From Pedobacter kyungheensis (GTDB lineage: Bacteria; Bacteroidota; Bacteroidia; Sphingobacteriales; Sphingobacteriaceae): a stretch of 64,000 bases of DNA. This document shows positions 8,105 through 17,760 of the stretch, piece by piece (the stretch's first letter is position 1; every line of letters starts with the position of its first letter). A program made the translations under genes and the position numbers. Location of the stretch: assembly GCF_000812965.1 (NCBI RefSeq), contig NZ_JSYN01000025.1, positions 78,043-142,042 of the forward strand. The letters run 5' to 3'. The notes beneath the pieces are model-generated. The model had not been told where the DNA came from, did no database searches, and saw only the letters and a program-made list of their open reading frames with translations.

Positions 8105-11100
8105 TTACTGTTGCGGACCTTGTGCCGGGAAGAACATCGATAAACGACCCTCCAGGTTGTTAAATGTTCTCTGAAGCTTATCGCTCAATTTATCCTGACC
8201 AGCGGCCTTACTGGTTTTAATCATCCTATCCAGGTAATATAAACCCGTTTGGATATTCTGCGAGCCTGTTAAACCTTTCGATTGTGAAATATCGGCCAAG
8301 TAATTTAATTCTTTATTGATGTAATCGCCTGATTTTTCTAAGATATCATTTGCCCTTGCAGTTTCGCCAAGTTTGTACAGGTTTTCTGCCATGTAGAATT
8401 TCACTACTACGGTACGGATACCGAAGAATTTATCAGGCATTACCTCATAATACTTATCGATAACTTTTTTAGCTTCAGCTATTTTACCATCTTTAATCAG
8501 GCTGCCCGTTAAGCTGCTGAAAATATTGGTGAAGATAAAAGTATCATCTGATGATTGCGGATCTAAATATTTAGCGGTTTTCATATTACCCCACTTAAAT
8601 TTAGTCATCACGTTGTTGTATAAAACAGGAGTATTTAACTGCTCCGGACGCTCATCAGCTGAGGTAGTATCAGCTTTTAATGGCAATAAACGTAAAGCTA
8701 AACCTTCGCTGTATAAATACTTGTCTAAACCGTTATATTGCTCAGAAGGTACTGTAGAAGCGAAGTAAATCGGACGTTTCCAGTTGTTATGCGCAAGGAT
8801 ATCGAACATGGCCAAAGTTCCTTTGGTTACATATCCTTTGTTAAACTTCCAGTCCATTTCTGTAGTAATTTTCGAAGCATCTGCTGCCGAAACCGTTCCG
8901 GTGCTTACTACCTGCTGCGGATCTACTGTAATTTTAAAGTTTTTGGTTGGCAGGAAGTTAGATTTTGTTCCATCCTGCATCGGAACTTTATCGTTATCAT
9001 CGTTTGATAATAATAAGTCGACCACGTTTTTCAGCTCAATGTTGCCTGCAAGTTTATAATCATCATAAGGCATTACATCACGCTCGCCCTGTACATATTG
9101 TTCAGGTTTCATGGTAATTGGCAAAGGTGCCGATTCGTTTTGTTTTTGGCGCAAACCGTTAATATACCAATCTGTATCGAATAAGCTCAGGTTTACAATA
9201 CGTACATCCGGACGTACATTCTCTACTTCCTGAATGTACCAAAGCGGATAGGTATCGTTATCGCCGTAGGTAAATAAAATGGCATTTGGCGCGCAAGATT
9301 GCAGGTAATCTAAAGCAATATCATGCGGAACCAGTTTGGTAGAACGATCGTGATCATCCCAGCCTTGCGCGGCCATAATAACCGGTGCTGCCAATAAACC
9401 AATAACAGTGGCACCAATTGCACCTGCCGTTGGGCTTACTTTCTTAAATACCCATTCTTTAAGCGCTAATGCGCCTAGCCCAATCCATATGGCAAAAGCG
9501 TAAAAAGAGCCTACGTAAGCGTAATCCCTTTCACGTGGTTCCAATGGTTTTTGGTTTAAGTATAACACAATGGCAATACCAGTGAAGAAGAATAACAAAC
9601 CCACTACACCTGCATCTTTTTGGTTGCGTTTAAAGTGCCATAAAGCACCAATAATGCCCATAATTAAAGGTAAAAAGAAGAAACGGTTATAAGCTTTGTT
9701 ATCAATGGTTGATGGTGGCAAATTGGTTTGGTTGCCACGTAACCAGGAGTCGATAGGTTTAATACCGCTAATCCACTCGCCTTCAAAACCGCTACCCTGG
9801 CCTTGTTCATCGTTTTGGCGACCAACAAAATTCCAGAAGAAATAACGCATGTACATGTAGCCAATCTGATAGCTGGCTAAGAAACCTACGTTATCAACCA
9901 GGTTTGGTGTTTTAGCATCATCTAAATGCATCCATTCTTTGTAAAACTGTGCATGTTTAGGATCGTCGCTATACATGCGTGGCAACAAAGTATTGTTGTT
10001 GTACTGGTAATCGGTTTTTTTACCGGCCACTTCGTACTTTTCTTTTCCTTTTCTCCAGATGGTTTTTCCTTCGGTTACACCTACTCTTTCTGAATTATAG
10101 TTCGGGCCATAAGCCAGTGGTCTGTCGCCATATTGCTCACGGTTCAGGTAACTTAAGAAAGAGAAAGCATCTTTAGGGGCACTGTTGTTTAAGTTCGGAT
10201 CTGCTTTAGCCCTGATAATAATCATCGAGAAAGAAGCATAACCGAAAATAATCAGCACGGTAGAAATTAATCCTAAGTTTAATAATTTCTTTTGGTGTGT
10301 AATCGAATAACGGATACCCCAAACCAAGGCTCCAATTAACAGAACAGCAAAGAATAAAACCCCTGTGCCAAAGCCCATACCCAATGTATTTACGAAGAAT
10401 AAATCGAAATATGCACCGAACGAAACCAGGTATTGGATAATACCATACTGGATTACCGCCAGAATTAAAATACCAACAAGTAAGGTTTTGAAAATGCCAG
10501 CTGTGGTAGCTTTACCAGTTCTTTTGAAATAATAAACAAAAGCCAGTGCAGGGATGGTTAATAAGTTTAATAAGTGGATACCGATAGATAGACCCATGAT
10601 ATAGGCTATAAACAATAACCAGCGGTCTGCTCTTGGCTCATCGGCATGTGCTTCCCATTTAAGGATAGCCCAGAAAACAATCGCAGTAAATAACGACGAT
10701 TGCGCATAAACCTCCGATTCAACTGCCGAAAACCAGAAACTATCAGAAAAAGTGTAAGCCAATGCACCAACAGCGCCGGCACCCATAATGCTAATCAGTT
10801 TTCCGGTTGTAAGTGCTTCGCCAGCTTTAACAATGGTCTTTTTAGCCAATGCAGTAATGGTCCAAAATAAAAACAAGATAGTGGCACCACTGGCAACAGC
10901 AGAACCTACGTTCATCCAGTAAGCAATCCGGGTTAAATCGCCGGTAGCAAAAATGGAGAAGAAACGTTGGATCATTAAGAATAAAGGTGCACCTGGCTGG
11001 TGAACTACCTGCATCCTGAATGCCGATGCGATAAATTCGCCGCAATCCCAAAAGCTCGCAGAAGGCTCTAAGGTTAAAACGTAAGTTATTGTAGCAATTA

Positions 11101-11146
11101 AAAAGCAGATCCAGCCTACTATATTATTAACTTTTGAATAATTCAT
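8105..11146 (-). CDS. DUF2723 (TMEM260/GT117-type) membrane glycosyltransferase, copy 1
   Basis: This 1013-residue membrane protein belongs to the DUF2723 family, whose human member TMEM260 is an O-mannosyltransferase with a GT-C fold. The N-terminal half has about a dozen membrane segments (to about residue 570); the C-terminal part, from about 580, is soluble, probably periplasmic, and ends in TPR-like helices. The first loop carries FWDCGEF with Asp34 and Glu37, the acidic pair expected of GT-C catalytic loops, followed by the family's VHQPGAP. A likely role is transfer of a sugar from a polyprenyl carrier to exported proteins. A full-length paralog lies 216 bases upstream in the same orientation. 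The donor and target are inference. Confidence 0.85.
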   Translation of the reverse strand: MNYSKVNNIVGWICFLIATITYVLTLEPSASFWDCGEFIASAFRMQVVHQPGAPLFLMIQRFFSIFATGDLTRIAYWMNVGSAVASGATILFLFWTITALAKKTIVKAGEALTTGKLISIMGAGAVGALAYTFSDSFWFSAVESEVYAQSSLFTAIVFWAILKWEAHADEPRADRWLLFIAYIMGLSIGIHLLNLLTIPALAFVYYFKRTGKATTAGIFKTLLVGILILAVIQYGIIQYLVSFGAYFDLFFVNTLGMGFGTGVLFFAVLLIGALVWGIRYSITHQKKLLNLGLISTVLIIFGYASFSMIIIRAKADPNLNNSAPKDAFSFLSYLNREQYGDRPLAYGPNYNSERVGVTEGKTIWRKGKEKYEVAGKKTDYQYNNNTLLPRMYSDDPKHAQFYKEWMHLDDAKTPNLVDNVGFLASYQIGYMYMRYFFWNFVGRQNDEQGQGSGFEGEWISGIKPIDSWLRGNQTNLPPSTIDNKAYNRFFFLPLIMGIIGALWHFKRNQKDAGVVGLLFFFTGIAIVLYLNQKPLEPRERDYAYVGSFYAFAIWIGLGALALKEWVFKKVSPTAGAIGATVIGLLAAPVIMAAQGWDDHDRSTKLVPHDIALDYLQSCAPNAILFTYGDNDTYPLWYIQEVENVRPDVRIVNLSLFDTDWYINGLRQKQNESAPLPITMKPEQYVQGERDVMPYDDYKLAGNIELKNVVDLLLSNDDNDKVPMQDGTKSNFLPTKNFKITVDPQQVVSTGTVSAADASKITTEMDWKFNKGYVTKGTLAMFDILAHNNWKRPIYFASTVPSEQYNGLDKYLYSEGLALRLLPLKADTTSADERPEQLNTPVLYNNVMTKFKWGNMKTAKYLDPQSSDDTFIFTNIFSSLTGSLIKDGKIAEAKKVIDKYYEVMPDKFFGIRTVVVKFYMAENLYKLGETARANDILEKSGDYINKELNYLADISQSKGLTGSQNIQTGLYYLDRMIKTSKAAGQDKLSDKLQRTFNNLEGRLSMFFPAQGPQQ

Positions 11147-11362
11147 TGGTTTGTTTAATGATATTAAAAATTGTTTTCACATAAAAATGCTGCCGAAATT
11201 AACTATTCTAGTCGATAAAACAGGTAATTTTTTAGATTGATTTAACAAAATTTAACGCCTTAATCCCATTCACTTCAAGTATTTTGACCAATCCTGAAAA
11301 TAAGAAACCACGGACTAAAATGTAAAATCTGCCCGTGGGTGAAAAATTAAACTGTTTTTCGC

Positions 11363-14300
11363 TTAACCTGTAGGAAAAGGGGTAAACCTGGCAATGTGGT
11401 TATTGTATTGTTTTTCGAGGCTTTGGCTTAGCTCATTTTGTTTAAAAGCTTCGGTCAGTTTTACCATCTGACCCAAATAAGCCAGGTAAAAACGTACATC
11501 CTGCTCGGCAGCCAGTTGGTTTTTGCTTTCTGAAACATCTGCCAGGTGGGTAAGTTCCTCGTTTACATAGTCGGCCGTTTTTTTAATCATGGCATTTCCC
11601 TGGTTCAGGTCATTTAAGCGGTAAAGGTTTTCGGTAAAATAATAAGTGCTCATTACCTGGCGCATGCTGTAAAACTTAGCTGGGATTACCTCCAGAAACT
11701 TATTAGCTACTTTTTTACTTTCAGTAATTTTACCTTCGTTTAGCAGGCCGGTTAGCAAACCATTAAACATGTTCGATAACATAACTACATCATCAGAAGA
11801 TTGCCTGTCTAAATGGTTGGCGTTTTTAATGTTACCAAACCCGTAAACGTTCATCAGGTTATTGTACAACGGTTTAATGTTAATGCGATCGAAATCTTGT
11901 TCAATTGTTGTATCTGGTTTTAGTGGCAGCAGCCTTTTGTTCAACCCCTCCGAATAAAGGTATTTATTCAGACCTAAATACTGCTCATCGGGCATTGCAC
12001 CGGTAAAATAAATCGGACGTTTCCAGTCGTTGTGCACCAATATATCGAATAAAGCCAATGTACCCTTGGTTACGTAATTCTGGTTAAATGTCCATTCCAT
12101 GCTGCCAGCAATTTTGCCGGCATCTTCTTTAGGAACAGTACCAGTATCTAAAACTTGCCGCGGACTTACTGAAAGTTTCAGGTTTTTGGTTGGCAACACA
12201 TTGTATTTTGAGCCATCGTTCATGGTTACTTTATCTGCGTCGTTATCCGATAACAGCACATCTAAAATTTCTTTCAGTTCAATGCGCTGAGCAATTTTAT
12301 AATCCTGGTAATACATAATGTCGCGCGTTCCGGCTACGTATTGGTTTGGCGTTATGGTAAGGGGGAGGGGCTCCGATTGGTTTTGTTTTCTCCGCATGCC
12401 ATCAATGTACCAGTCGGCTGTAAACAGGCTCAGGTTTACCACGCGTACATCCGGGCGAATGTTTTCTACTTCCTGCGCATACCAAACCGGGTAGGTGTCG
12501 TTATCCCCGTAGGTAAATAAAATCGCATTGGGTGCACACGATTTCAGGTAATTAACCGACATATCGTGGGCTACATGGCTATCAGATCGGTTATGGTCAT
12601 CCCAGCCTTGCTCTGCCATAATTATGGGGGCAGCAAACAAGGCAATAATCGATGCAAAAATACTCGCGCGTACTGGCGTTAATTTTTTAAAAGCCCAGTC
12701 TTTTAAGCCAAATACCCCCAGGCCAATCCAAATGGCAAAGGCATAGAACGAACCCACATAAGCGTAATCCCTTTCGCGGGGTTCAATGGGCACTGAATTA
12801 AGATATACTACTATGGCTATTCCGGTGAAAACAAATAGCAAACCTACAACGCCTGCATCTTTCTGGTTACGTTTAAAGTGCCAAACCGCGCCAATTAATC
12901 CGATAATTAAGGGTAAAAAGAAAAAACGGTTGTAAGCTTTATTTTCTACAATCGAAGGTGGCAGGTTTTTCTGGTCTCCCAGCCTGATGGCATCTACGGG
13001 TTTTACGCCACTTAACCAATTGCCCGCGCGACCGCCAAACTGGCCATCTTCATTATCTTGCCTGCCCACAAAGTTCCACATAAAGTAGCGCATATACATT
13101 TGTCCGGTCTGGAATGAAAACATATATTGCAGGTTATCCATTAAGGTTGGCTTATGCGTATCGTCAAAACCCATGTAATTTTTATAAAACTTAACATGTT
13201 CGGGTTTGTCGCTATACATCCGTGGTGCAAGGGTTTTATCGCCAAAAACATATTCAGACCTTGTTCCTGCCGATTCGTATTTTTTTTCACCCTTCCGGTA
13301 AAGCTGACCAGTTTCTTTGATGTCGATCTTTTCCGAATTGTAATTTTCGCCGTACAATAAAGGCCGGTCGCCATATTGTGCACGGTTAACATAGCTTAAA
13401 AAGTTAAATACATTTTCGGGGTCGGTGTTATTTAAATTGGGTTTGGCTTGTGCTCTGATAATTAAAAGTGCAAAAGAGCTGTAGCCGAATAAAAGCAATA
13501 CAGTAAACAACATGATTAAATTTAGTGCCCTTTTATTTTTAAGGATGGAATAACGGATGCCATATACCAACCCGCCAATAAGTAAAACAGCAAAGCACAA
13601 CACGCCGCTGCCAAATCCAAAACCTAAGGTGTTTACAAAAAAATAATCAAATTTGGCTGCCAACGCTACCACATACTGGATCAGGCCAAACTGTACTACA
13701 GCTAATGATAAAATGGATACGAAAAATATTTTCACAACACCTTGCCAGTTGGGCGAAGGGTTCTTTTTGAAATAATAAACAAATATTAAGGCTGGGATGG
13801 TAAGCAGGTTTAAGATGTGCACACCAATGGAAAGCCCCATAATATAGGCTACAAACAATAACCAGCGGTCGGCTTTGGGCTCATCCGCCTGCGATTCCCA
13901 TTTTAAGATACCCCAGAACACAATTGCAGTGCAGAGTGATGATAAGGCGTAAACCTCGGCCTCTACTGCCGAGAACCAGAAACTATCAGAAAAGGTATAA
14001 GCCAGGGCGCCAACCAGGCCTGCACCCATAATGCTAATTGTTTTTTGAGTGCTTACGATTTCGTTCTTTTTAACGATGGTTTTTTTAGCGAGTGCGGTAA
14101 TGGTCCAGAAAAGAAATAAAATGGTGCCTGCGCTGGCCAATGCCGAAGCCACATTCATAAAATAGGCGATTTTAGTTTTGTCGCCAAGGGCAAGGGTGGA
14201 GAATAATCGCTGGATCATCGATACCATTGGGGCTCCGGGCTGGTGTACAACCTCCATCCGGAAGGCCGAAGCGATGAATTCGCCACAGTCCCAGAAACTT

Positions 14301-14389
14301 ACAGATTGATCTAAGGTTAAAATGTAGGTGGTTGCGGCAATAATGAAGCATAGCCAGCCCCCAATGGTGTTAATCCTTGAGTAATTCAT
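11363..14389 (-). CDS. DUF2723 (TMEM260/GT117-type) membrane glycosyltransferase, copy 2
   Basis: This 1008-residue paralog of the next gene downstream has the same layout: MNYSRINTIGGW start, FWDCGEF in the first loop (Asp34, Glu37), VHQPGAP, multiple membrane helices and a soluble C-terminal half with RERDYAYVGSFYAF and LFTYGDNDTYP. The membrane half is nearly identical to copy 1, while the last 300 residues differ more, especially the helical tail. That is the pattern of an old tandem duplication with divergence in the target-binding region. Its stop is followed by a 216-base gap that shows no terminator, so both copies may be on one transcript. Both copies look intact. Confidence 0.85.
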   Translation of the reverse strand: MNYSRINTIGGWLCFIIAATTYILTLDQSVSFWDCGEFIASAFRMEVVHQPGAPMVSMIQRLFSTLALGDKTKIAYFMNVASALASAGTILFLFWTITALAKKTIVKKNEIVSTQKTISIMGAGLVGALAYTFSDSFWFSAVEAEVYALSSLCTAIVFWGILKWESQADEPKADRWLLFVAYIMGLSIGVHILNLLTIPALIFVYYFKKNPSPNWQGVVKIFFVSILSLAVVQFGLIQYVVALAAKFDYFFVNTLGFGFGSGVLCFAVLLIGGLVYGIRYSILKNKRALNLIMLFTVLLLFGYSSFALLIIRAQAKPNLNNTDPENVFNFLSYVNRAQYGDRPLLYGENYNSEKIDIKETGQLYRKGEKKYESAGTRSEYVFGDKTLAPRMYSDKPEHVKFYKNYMGFDDTHKPTLMDNLQYMFSFQTGQMYMRYFMWNFVGRQDNEDGQFGGRAGNWLSGVKPVDAIRLGDQKNLPPSIVENKAYNRFFFLPLIIGLIGAVWHFKRNQKDAGVVGLLFVFTGIAIVVYLNSVPIEPRERDYAYVGSFYAFAIWIGLGVFGLKDWAFKKLTPVRASIFASIIALFAAPIIMAEQGWDDHNRSDSHVAHDMSVNYLKSCAPNAILFTYGDNDTYPVWYAQEVENIRPDVRVVNLSLFTADWYIDGMRRKQNQSEPLPLTITPNQYVAGTRDIMYYQDYKIAQRIELKEILDVLLSDNDADKVTMNDGSKYNVLPTKNLKLSVSPRQVLDTGTVPKEDAGKIAGSMEWTFNQNYVTKGTLALFDILVHNDWKRPIYFTGAMPDEQYLGLNKYLYSEGLNKRLLPLKPDTTIEQDFDRINIKPLYNNLMNVYGFGNIKNANHLDRQSSDDVVMLSNMFNGLLTGLLNEGKITESKKVANKFLEVIPAKFYSMRQVMSTYYFTENLYRLNDLNQGNAMIKKTADYVNEELTHLADVSESKNQLAAEQDVRFYLAYLGQMVKLTEAFKQNELSQSLEKQYNNHIARFTPFPTG

Positions 14390-14488
14390 AGTAAAAATTT
14401 AGTCTTTGATAATAAATGATTTAAGTGGTTCGCAGTAAAAAAAGTCGCAGAAAAAAAGAAAATGTTGCACGCTATAAGATGATTTTTT

Positions 14489-14496
14489 TATCTTTG
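14489..14496 (+). promoter_or_regulatory. Upstream -7 box TATCTTTG before tRNA-Gln
   Basis: TATCTTTG has a TTG 22 bases upstream (14464-14466). It could be a second, distal promoter for the tRNA gene; the 75 bases between the two boxes hold no recognisable gene. Confidence 0.4.
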
Positions 14497-14549
14497 CATC
14501 GCAGTCAGGAAGAGCGAGAAAGAAATTAAAAAATATTTTAAAATCACTC

Positions 14550-14580
14550 TTGCAAATTTGAAATAAGCTTCCTACATTTG
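14550..14580 (+). promoter_or_regulatory. Promoter of tRNA-Gln (TTG - 20 bases - TACATTTG)
   Basis: This is the best full match in the window to the Bacteroidota consensus: TTG at 14550-14552, a 20-base spacer and TACATTTG at 14573-14580. The tRNA begins 36 bases after the box. Confidence 0.8.
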
Positions 14581-14615
14581 CATTCCCTTTCGAGGAAATA
14601 TCTTCGAGAAGTTTT

Positions 14616-14686
14616 TGTCCGATAGTATAAGGGTAGTACAACGGTTTTTGGTACCGTTTGTCTTGGTTCGAATCCAGGTCGGACAA
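14616..14686 (+). tRNA. tRNA-Gln (anticodon TTG)
   Basis: The cloverleaf closes fully by eye. Acceptor TGTCCGA pairs with TCGGACA; the D-arm is GTAT with GTAC; the anticodon stem is ACGGT with ACCGT around loop TTTTGGT, which gives anticodon TTG (reads CAA); the T-arm is CTTGG TTCGAAT CCAGG with one G-T pair; the discriminator base is A. The 71-base gene does not encode CCA, so the end must be added by CCA transferase. It has its own promoter and terminator. Confidence 0.96.
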
Positions 14687-14699
14687 CGAAAATTTAACG

Positions 14700-14738
14700 T
14701 CGGATCATGTTTTAAATAGACATGATCCGATTTTTTTT
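14700..14738 (+). terminator. Terminator between tRNA-Gln and prs
   Basis: A perfect 11-base stem, TCGGATCATGT with ACATGATCCGA, is followed by eight T. It ends the tRNA transcript 21 bases before the prs start. Confidence 0.92.
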
Positions 14739-14759
14739 AACAGCAAACTACACGGACCC

Positions 14760-15701
14760 ATGCCATTGCAGTTCAACCCGGTAAAACTTTTTTCCGGAAC
14801 AGGTTCTAAGGGATTATCACTTAAGATTGCCGAACACTACGGCAAGCCACTTGGTAACGTAACCATTCACAAATTCAGTGATGGCGAATTTCAACCTTCT
14901 TTTGATGAATCAGTTCGTGGTAGTGATGTTTTTCTAATCCAGTCTACTTACCAGCCTAGCGATAACTTAATGGAGCTTTTGTTAATGGTTGATGCCGCTA
15001 AAAGAGCATCGGCACATTACATTACTGCTGTAGTTCCTTACTATGGTTTGGCCCGTCAGGATAGAAAAGATAAACCACGTGTGGCTATTGGTGCCAAATT
15101 AGTGGCTAATTTATTAAAGTCGGCAGGTATCCACCGCATCATGACGATGGATTTGCACGCTGCACAGATACAGGGTTTCTTCGATATTCCGGTTGATCAC
15201 TTAGATGGATCGGTTATTTTTGTGCCTTATATCAAAAGCCTTGGCTTAAAAAACTTAACTATCGCATCGCCTGATATGGGTGGTTCGTACAGGGCGCGTA
15301 CATTTGCCAAGTTTTTTAATGCAGAGGTAATTATTTGCGATAAACGCCGTAAACGTGCCAACGAAATCGAATCGATGTCGATTATTGGAGATGTTCAAGG
15401 ACAGGATGTTGTGTTAATCGACGATATTTGCGATACTGCCGGAACCCTTTCAAAAGCTGCTGCTTTGATTATGGAAAATGGTGCTGCAAGTGTAAGAGCG
15501 GTTTGTACCCACGCGGTATTATCAGGTAAAGCAATTGAAACGGTAGAAAATTCGGTGTTAACCGAGCTAATCGTTACCGATACCATTCCTTTAAAACAGG
15601 AAAGCCCAAAAATCAGGGTGCTAAGCACAGCAAGTTTGTTTGCAAGGGCAATTGCCAATGTAAACGAGCATGGCTCAATTAGCGATCTGTTTAGGGTATA
15701 G
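14760..15701 (+). CDS. prs: Ribose-phosphate pyrophosphokinase (PRPP synthetase)
   Basis: Prs transfers pyrophosphate from ATP to ribose 5-phosphate to make PRPP, needed for purines, pyrimidines, His, Trp and NAD. The start is the ATG of MPLQFNPVKLF, giving 313 residues, the usual length; a longer reading frame starts inside the tRNA and is discounted. Visible motifs are FSDGEF, the catalytic flexible loop region YGLARQDRKDKPR, DLHAAQIQGFFD for divalent metal binding, and the PRPP-binding loop VLIDDICDTAGTL. rplY and pth follow on the same strand, an order also seen in many other bacteria. No promoter box was seen between the tRNA terminator and the start. Confidence 0.96.
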   Translation: MPLQFNPVKLFSGTGSKGLSLKIAEHYGKPLGNVTIHKFSDGEFQPSFDESVRGSDVFLIQSTYQPSDNLMELLLMVDAAKRASAHYITAVVPYYGLARQDRKDKPRVAIGAKLVANLLKSAGIHRIMTMDLHAAQIQGFFDIPVDHLDGSVIFVPYIKSLGLKNLTIASPDMGGSYRARTFAKFFNAEVIICDKRRKRANEIESMSIIGDVQGQDVVLIDDICDTAGTLSKAAALIMENGAASVRAVCTHAVLSGKAIETVENSVLTELIVTDTIPLKQESPKIRVLSTASLFARAIANVNEHGSISDLFRV

Positions 15702-15785
15702 TCGGTTAATTGTATAAACTGGTTAATCGGTTAATTGTAGATTTTGCACTCAGTTAACCAATTTGAACAATTAACCAGTTAACCC
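15702..15785. repeat. GGTTAAT-type interspersed repeat, copy 1
   Basis: Repeated GGTTAATTG/CAATTAACC units form an imperfect hairpin (ACTGGTTAAT ... AATTAACCAGT). Related copies lie at 17235-17271 and 43735-43770. Confidence 0.6.
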
Positions 15786-15873
15786 AAAAGAGAATAATAA
15801 AAGTAGCAGGTAAAAAGCTGTAAATCAGTCTTGATACTTGATACTAAATACTAATAAATAAATATAAATAAAA

Positions 15874-16458
15874 ATGAAAACAATCGCAATTAGCGGTTCT
15901 CCAAGAGAGAACGTAGGGAAACGCGATGCCAAGGAACTTCGTTACGAAGGTAAAGTTCCGGCGGTATTGTATGGTGGTAAAGAGCAACAACACTTAGCTG
16001 TAGTTATTGCTGATTTAAGAGACGTAATTTATACTCCGGAAGTAAACTTTGTAGAAATCGAAGTTAATGGTGCTAAAACTAAAGCTATCGTTAAAGATAC
16101 TCAGTTTCACCCACTTACCGACGTATTATTACACGTAGATTTTCTTCAGTTATTCGATGACAAGGAAATCGTAATGGAAATTCCTGTTAAATTAACCGGA
16201 ACTTCTCCAGGTGTTAAAATGGGGGGTAAATTAATCCAGAAATTACGTAAACTACGTGTTAAAGCGTTACCAGCTAACATGCCACAAAACGTAGAAGTAA
16301 GCTTAGAGAAATTAGAAGTGGGTAGCTTATTCCGTGTTCGTGACCTTTCAGGTGATAAATACGTAATCACTAACACTCCTGAAGATACTATCGTTTCTGT
16401 TGCAATGTCAAGAGCATTAAAACAAGCAGAAACTGAAGCTGCTAAAGGTAAAAAGTAG
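15874..16458 (+). CDS. rplY: 50S ribosomal protein L25 (Ctc/TL5 type)
   Basis: This is the 5S rRNA-binding protein of the large subunit in its long form (194 residues). The N-terminal L25 domain (about 1-90) begins MKTIAISGSPRENVGKRDAKEL with the conserved VPAVLYGG, and the C-terminal TL5/Ctc beta domain (about 95-185) carries GVKMGGKLIQKLRKLRVKALP. A short Lys/Ala-rich tail follows. It lies between prs and pth, the usual place. Codon use is rich in AT-ending codons, as expected for a highly expressed gene here. A terminator follows. Confidence 0.96.
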   Translation: MKTIAISGSPRENVGKRDAKELRYEGKVPAVLYGGKEQQHLAVVIADLRDVIYTPEVNFVEIEVNGAKTKAIVKDTQFHPLTDVLLHVDFLQLFDDKEIVMEIPVKLTGTSPGVKMGGKLIQKLRKLRVKALPANMPQNVEVSLEKLEVGSLFRVRDLSGDKYVITNTPEDTIVSVAMSRALKQAETEAAKGKK

Positions 16459-16497
16459 TATTGATTTCACAGATTAATGTGATTTCACAGATTCTAG

Positions 16498-16531
16498 AAG
16501 CGGTAGAGAAGCAATTCTTTACCGCTTTTTT
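16498..16531 (+). terminator. Terminator after rplY
   Basis: AAGCGGTA pairs with TACCGCTT with further pairing inside (AGAA/TTCT) and ends in six T. Two direct copies of GATTTCACAGATT precede it. Confidence 0.8.
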
Positions 16532-16655
16532 ATTTACACGAGGTTAATCCGCCAAACGCTAAACGCCATGCCCTTATGCAGGTACAGACTCAAGACTTCC
16601 AACTCCGGACTTCATACTTTTCGCTTTAGTCTTTCTGCTTTTAGCTTTTATCTTC

Positions 16656-16663
16656 TACATTTG
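16656..16663 (+). promoter_or_regulatory. -7 box TACATTTG directly before pth
   Basis: TACATTTG ends 5 bases before the pth ATG, so the transcript would be leaderless or nearly so. Confidence 0.6.
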
Positions 16664-16668
16664 CATCC

Positions 16669-17229
16669 ATGAAATATCTTATCGTTGGTTTAGGTAATAT
16701 TGGTCCGGATTATGCGCATACCAGACATAACATTGGTTTTGATATTGCCGATGAACTGGTTAAAGGTTTAAACGGAAGTTTCGATAATATCCGCCTGGCT
16801 TATTACGCCGAAGTGGGTTTTAAAGGCAAAAAGCTGCACGTAATTAAACCAACCACTTTTATGAATCTGAGTGGTAAAGCGGTAAACTATTGGATGAAAG
16901 AGCTTAAAATAGCGCCAGAGAACGTATTGGTAATTGTTGATGATCTGGCTTTGCCTTTAGGCAAACTCAGGCTAAAACTGCAGGGATCAAGTGCAGGGCA
17001 CAATGGGCTTAAGAGTATAGAAGAAGTGTGCGGCGGACAAAACTATGCCCGTTTGCGTTTCGGTATCGGCAACGATTATCCAAAAGGTCGGCAGGTAGAT
17101 TTTGTATTGGGTTTATTTGATAAAGAGGAGCAGTTAGAACTTCCTGCCTTAATTGATAAAAGTGTAGCCCTGATTAAGAGCTTTGTAACTGTTGGCCCGG
17201 CCCACACCATGACTGCTTTTAATAAATAG
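16669..17229 (+). CDS. pth: Peptidyl-tRNA hydrolase
   Basis: Pth cleaves the ester bond of peptidyl-tRNAs released during stalled translation, recycling tRNA. The 186 residues are the normal length. The N-terminus MKYLIVGLGNIGPDYAHTRHNIGF holds the conserved Asn (GLGN) and catalytic His in TRHN; the Asp of VIVDDLALP and the SSAGHNGLKSIEE stretch are also present. It follows rplY, but a terminator and its own promoter box lie between, so it is probably transcribed separately from rplY. Both are translation factors, which explains the linkage. Confidence 0.97.
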   Translation: MKYLIVGLGNIGPDYAHTRHNIGFDIADELVKGLNGSFDNIRLAYYAEVGFKGKKLHVIKPTTFMNLSGKAVNYWMKELKIAPENVLVIVDDLALPLGKLRLKLQGSSAGHNGLKSIEEVCGGQNYARLRFGIGNDYPKGRQVDFVLGLFDKEEQLELPALIDKSVALIKSFVTVGPAHTMTAFNK

Positions 17230-17234
17230 TTTTT

Positions 17235-17271
17235 AGTTAATCGGTTAACTGTTTAAATTGGTTAATTGTTC
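17235..17271. repeat. GGTTAAT-type interspersed repeat, copy 2
   Basis: It reads TTAATCGGTTAACTG followed by AAATTGGTTAATTG, and matches the units after prs. Confidence 0.55.
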
Positions 17272-17335
17272 AGGTTGTCATCCTGAGGTGTAATTTATTG
17301 TATAAAATCAATAATAAGTGACAGCCTCTTCCGGG

Positions 17336-17440
17336 ATCGTCATTTCGAGCGGAGTGCAACGTAGCCGAGAAATCTGTCTAAATAGATTTCTCCATTCCGC
17401 CACCGGTGAAGAACCGGCCGGCTCCAGTCGAAATGACGAT
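17336..17440. repeat. Long nested hairpin repeat (ATCGTCATTTCGA ends)
   Basis: Perfect 13-base ends (ATCGTCATTTCGA, 17336-17348; TCGAAATGACGAT, 17428-17440) enclose an inner 9-base hairpin GAGAAATCT/AGATTTCTC (17367-17375, 17384-17392). A diverged half copy is at about 17805-17844. The remaining 680-base gap between pth and the TPR gene holds no gene; 17530-17700 is GC-richer and resembles other intergenic elements near 6740 and 44390. Confidence 0.75.
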
Positions 17441-17760
17441 TTTTCTATAAGGTATGTCAATAGTAGCGCAGCGAAGGATCTCATACTATAAAAATATTGA
17501 GATTTATATGCTCCTTAAGTGTTTTACACGATGGTAATAATTCGGAGTGTTCCTCGCCTCCTCACCATGCAACCCCGAATTTACCTGCTTCCCGCGCCAC
17601 CTAAACCCGATCGCAGTGGTTCCGGTGCTTCTCCGCAACTTATATTACAAAGTTAATCAGCATCGGAAAAAACGGAGAGCGGGGCTGAACCAGGCCAAAA
17701 GCATCTGCCGCTGATTTTCAAATAAAATAAATCAGTTTTTTGGTATTTGGTGAGCCCACA

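Noticed and set aside
8526..9059. Plus-strand reading frames inside the DUF2723 gene
   Set aside because: They lie wholly antisense within a well-supported membrane protein gene and match nothing recognisable.
14658..14759. Longer start for prs
   Set aside because: The extension begins inside tRNA-Gln and crosses its terminator; the ATG at 14760 gives the standard length.
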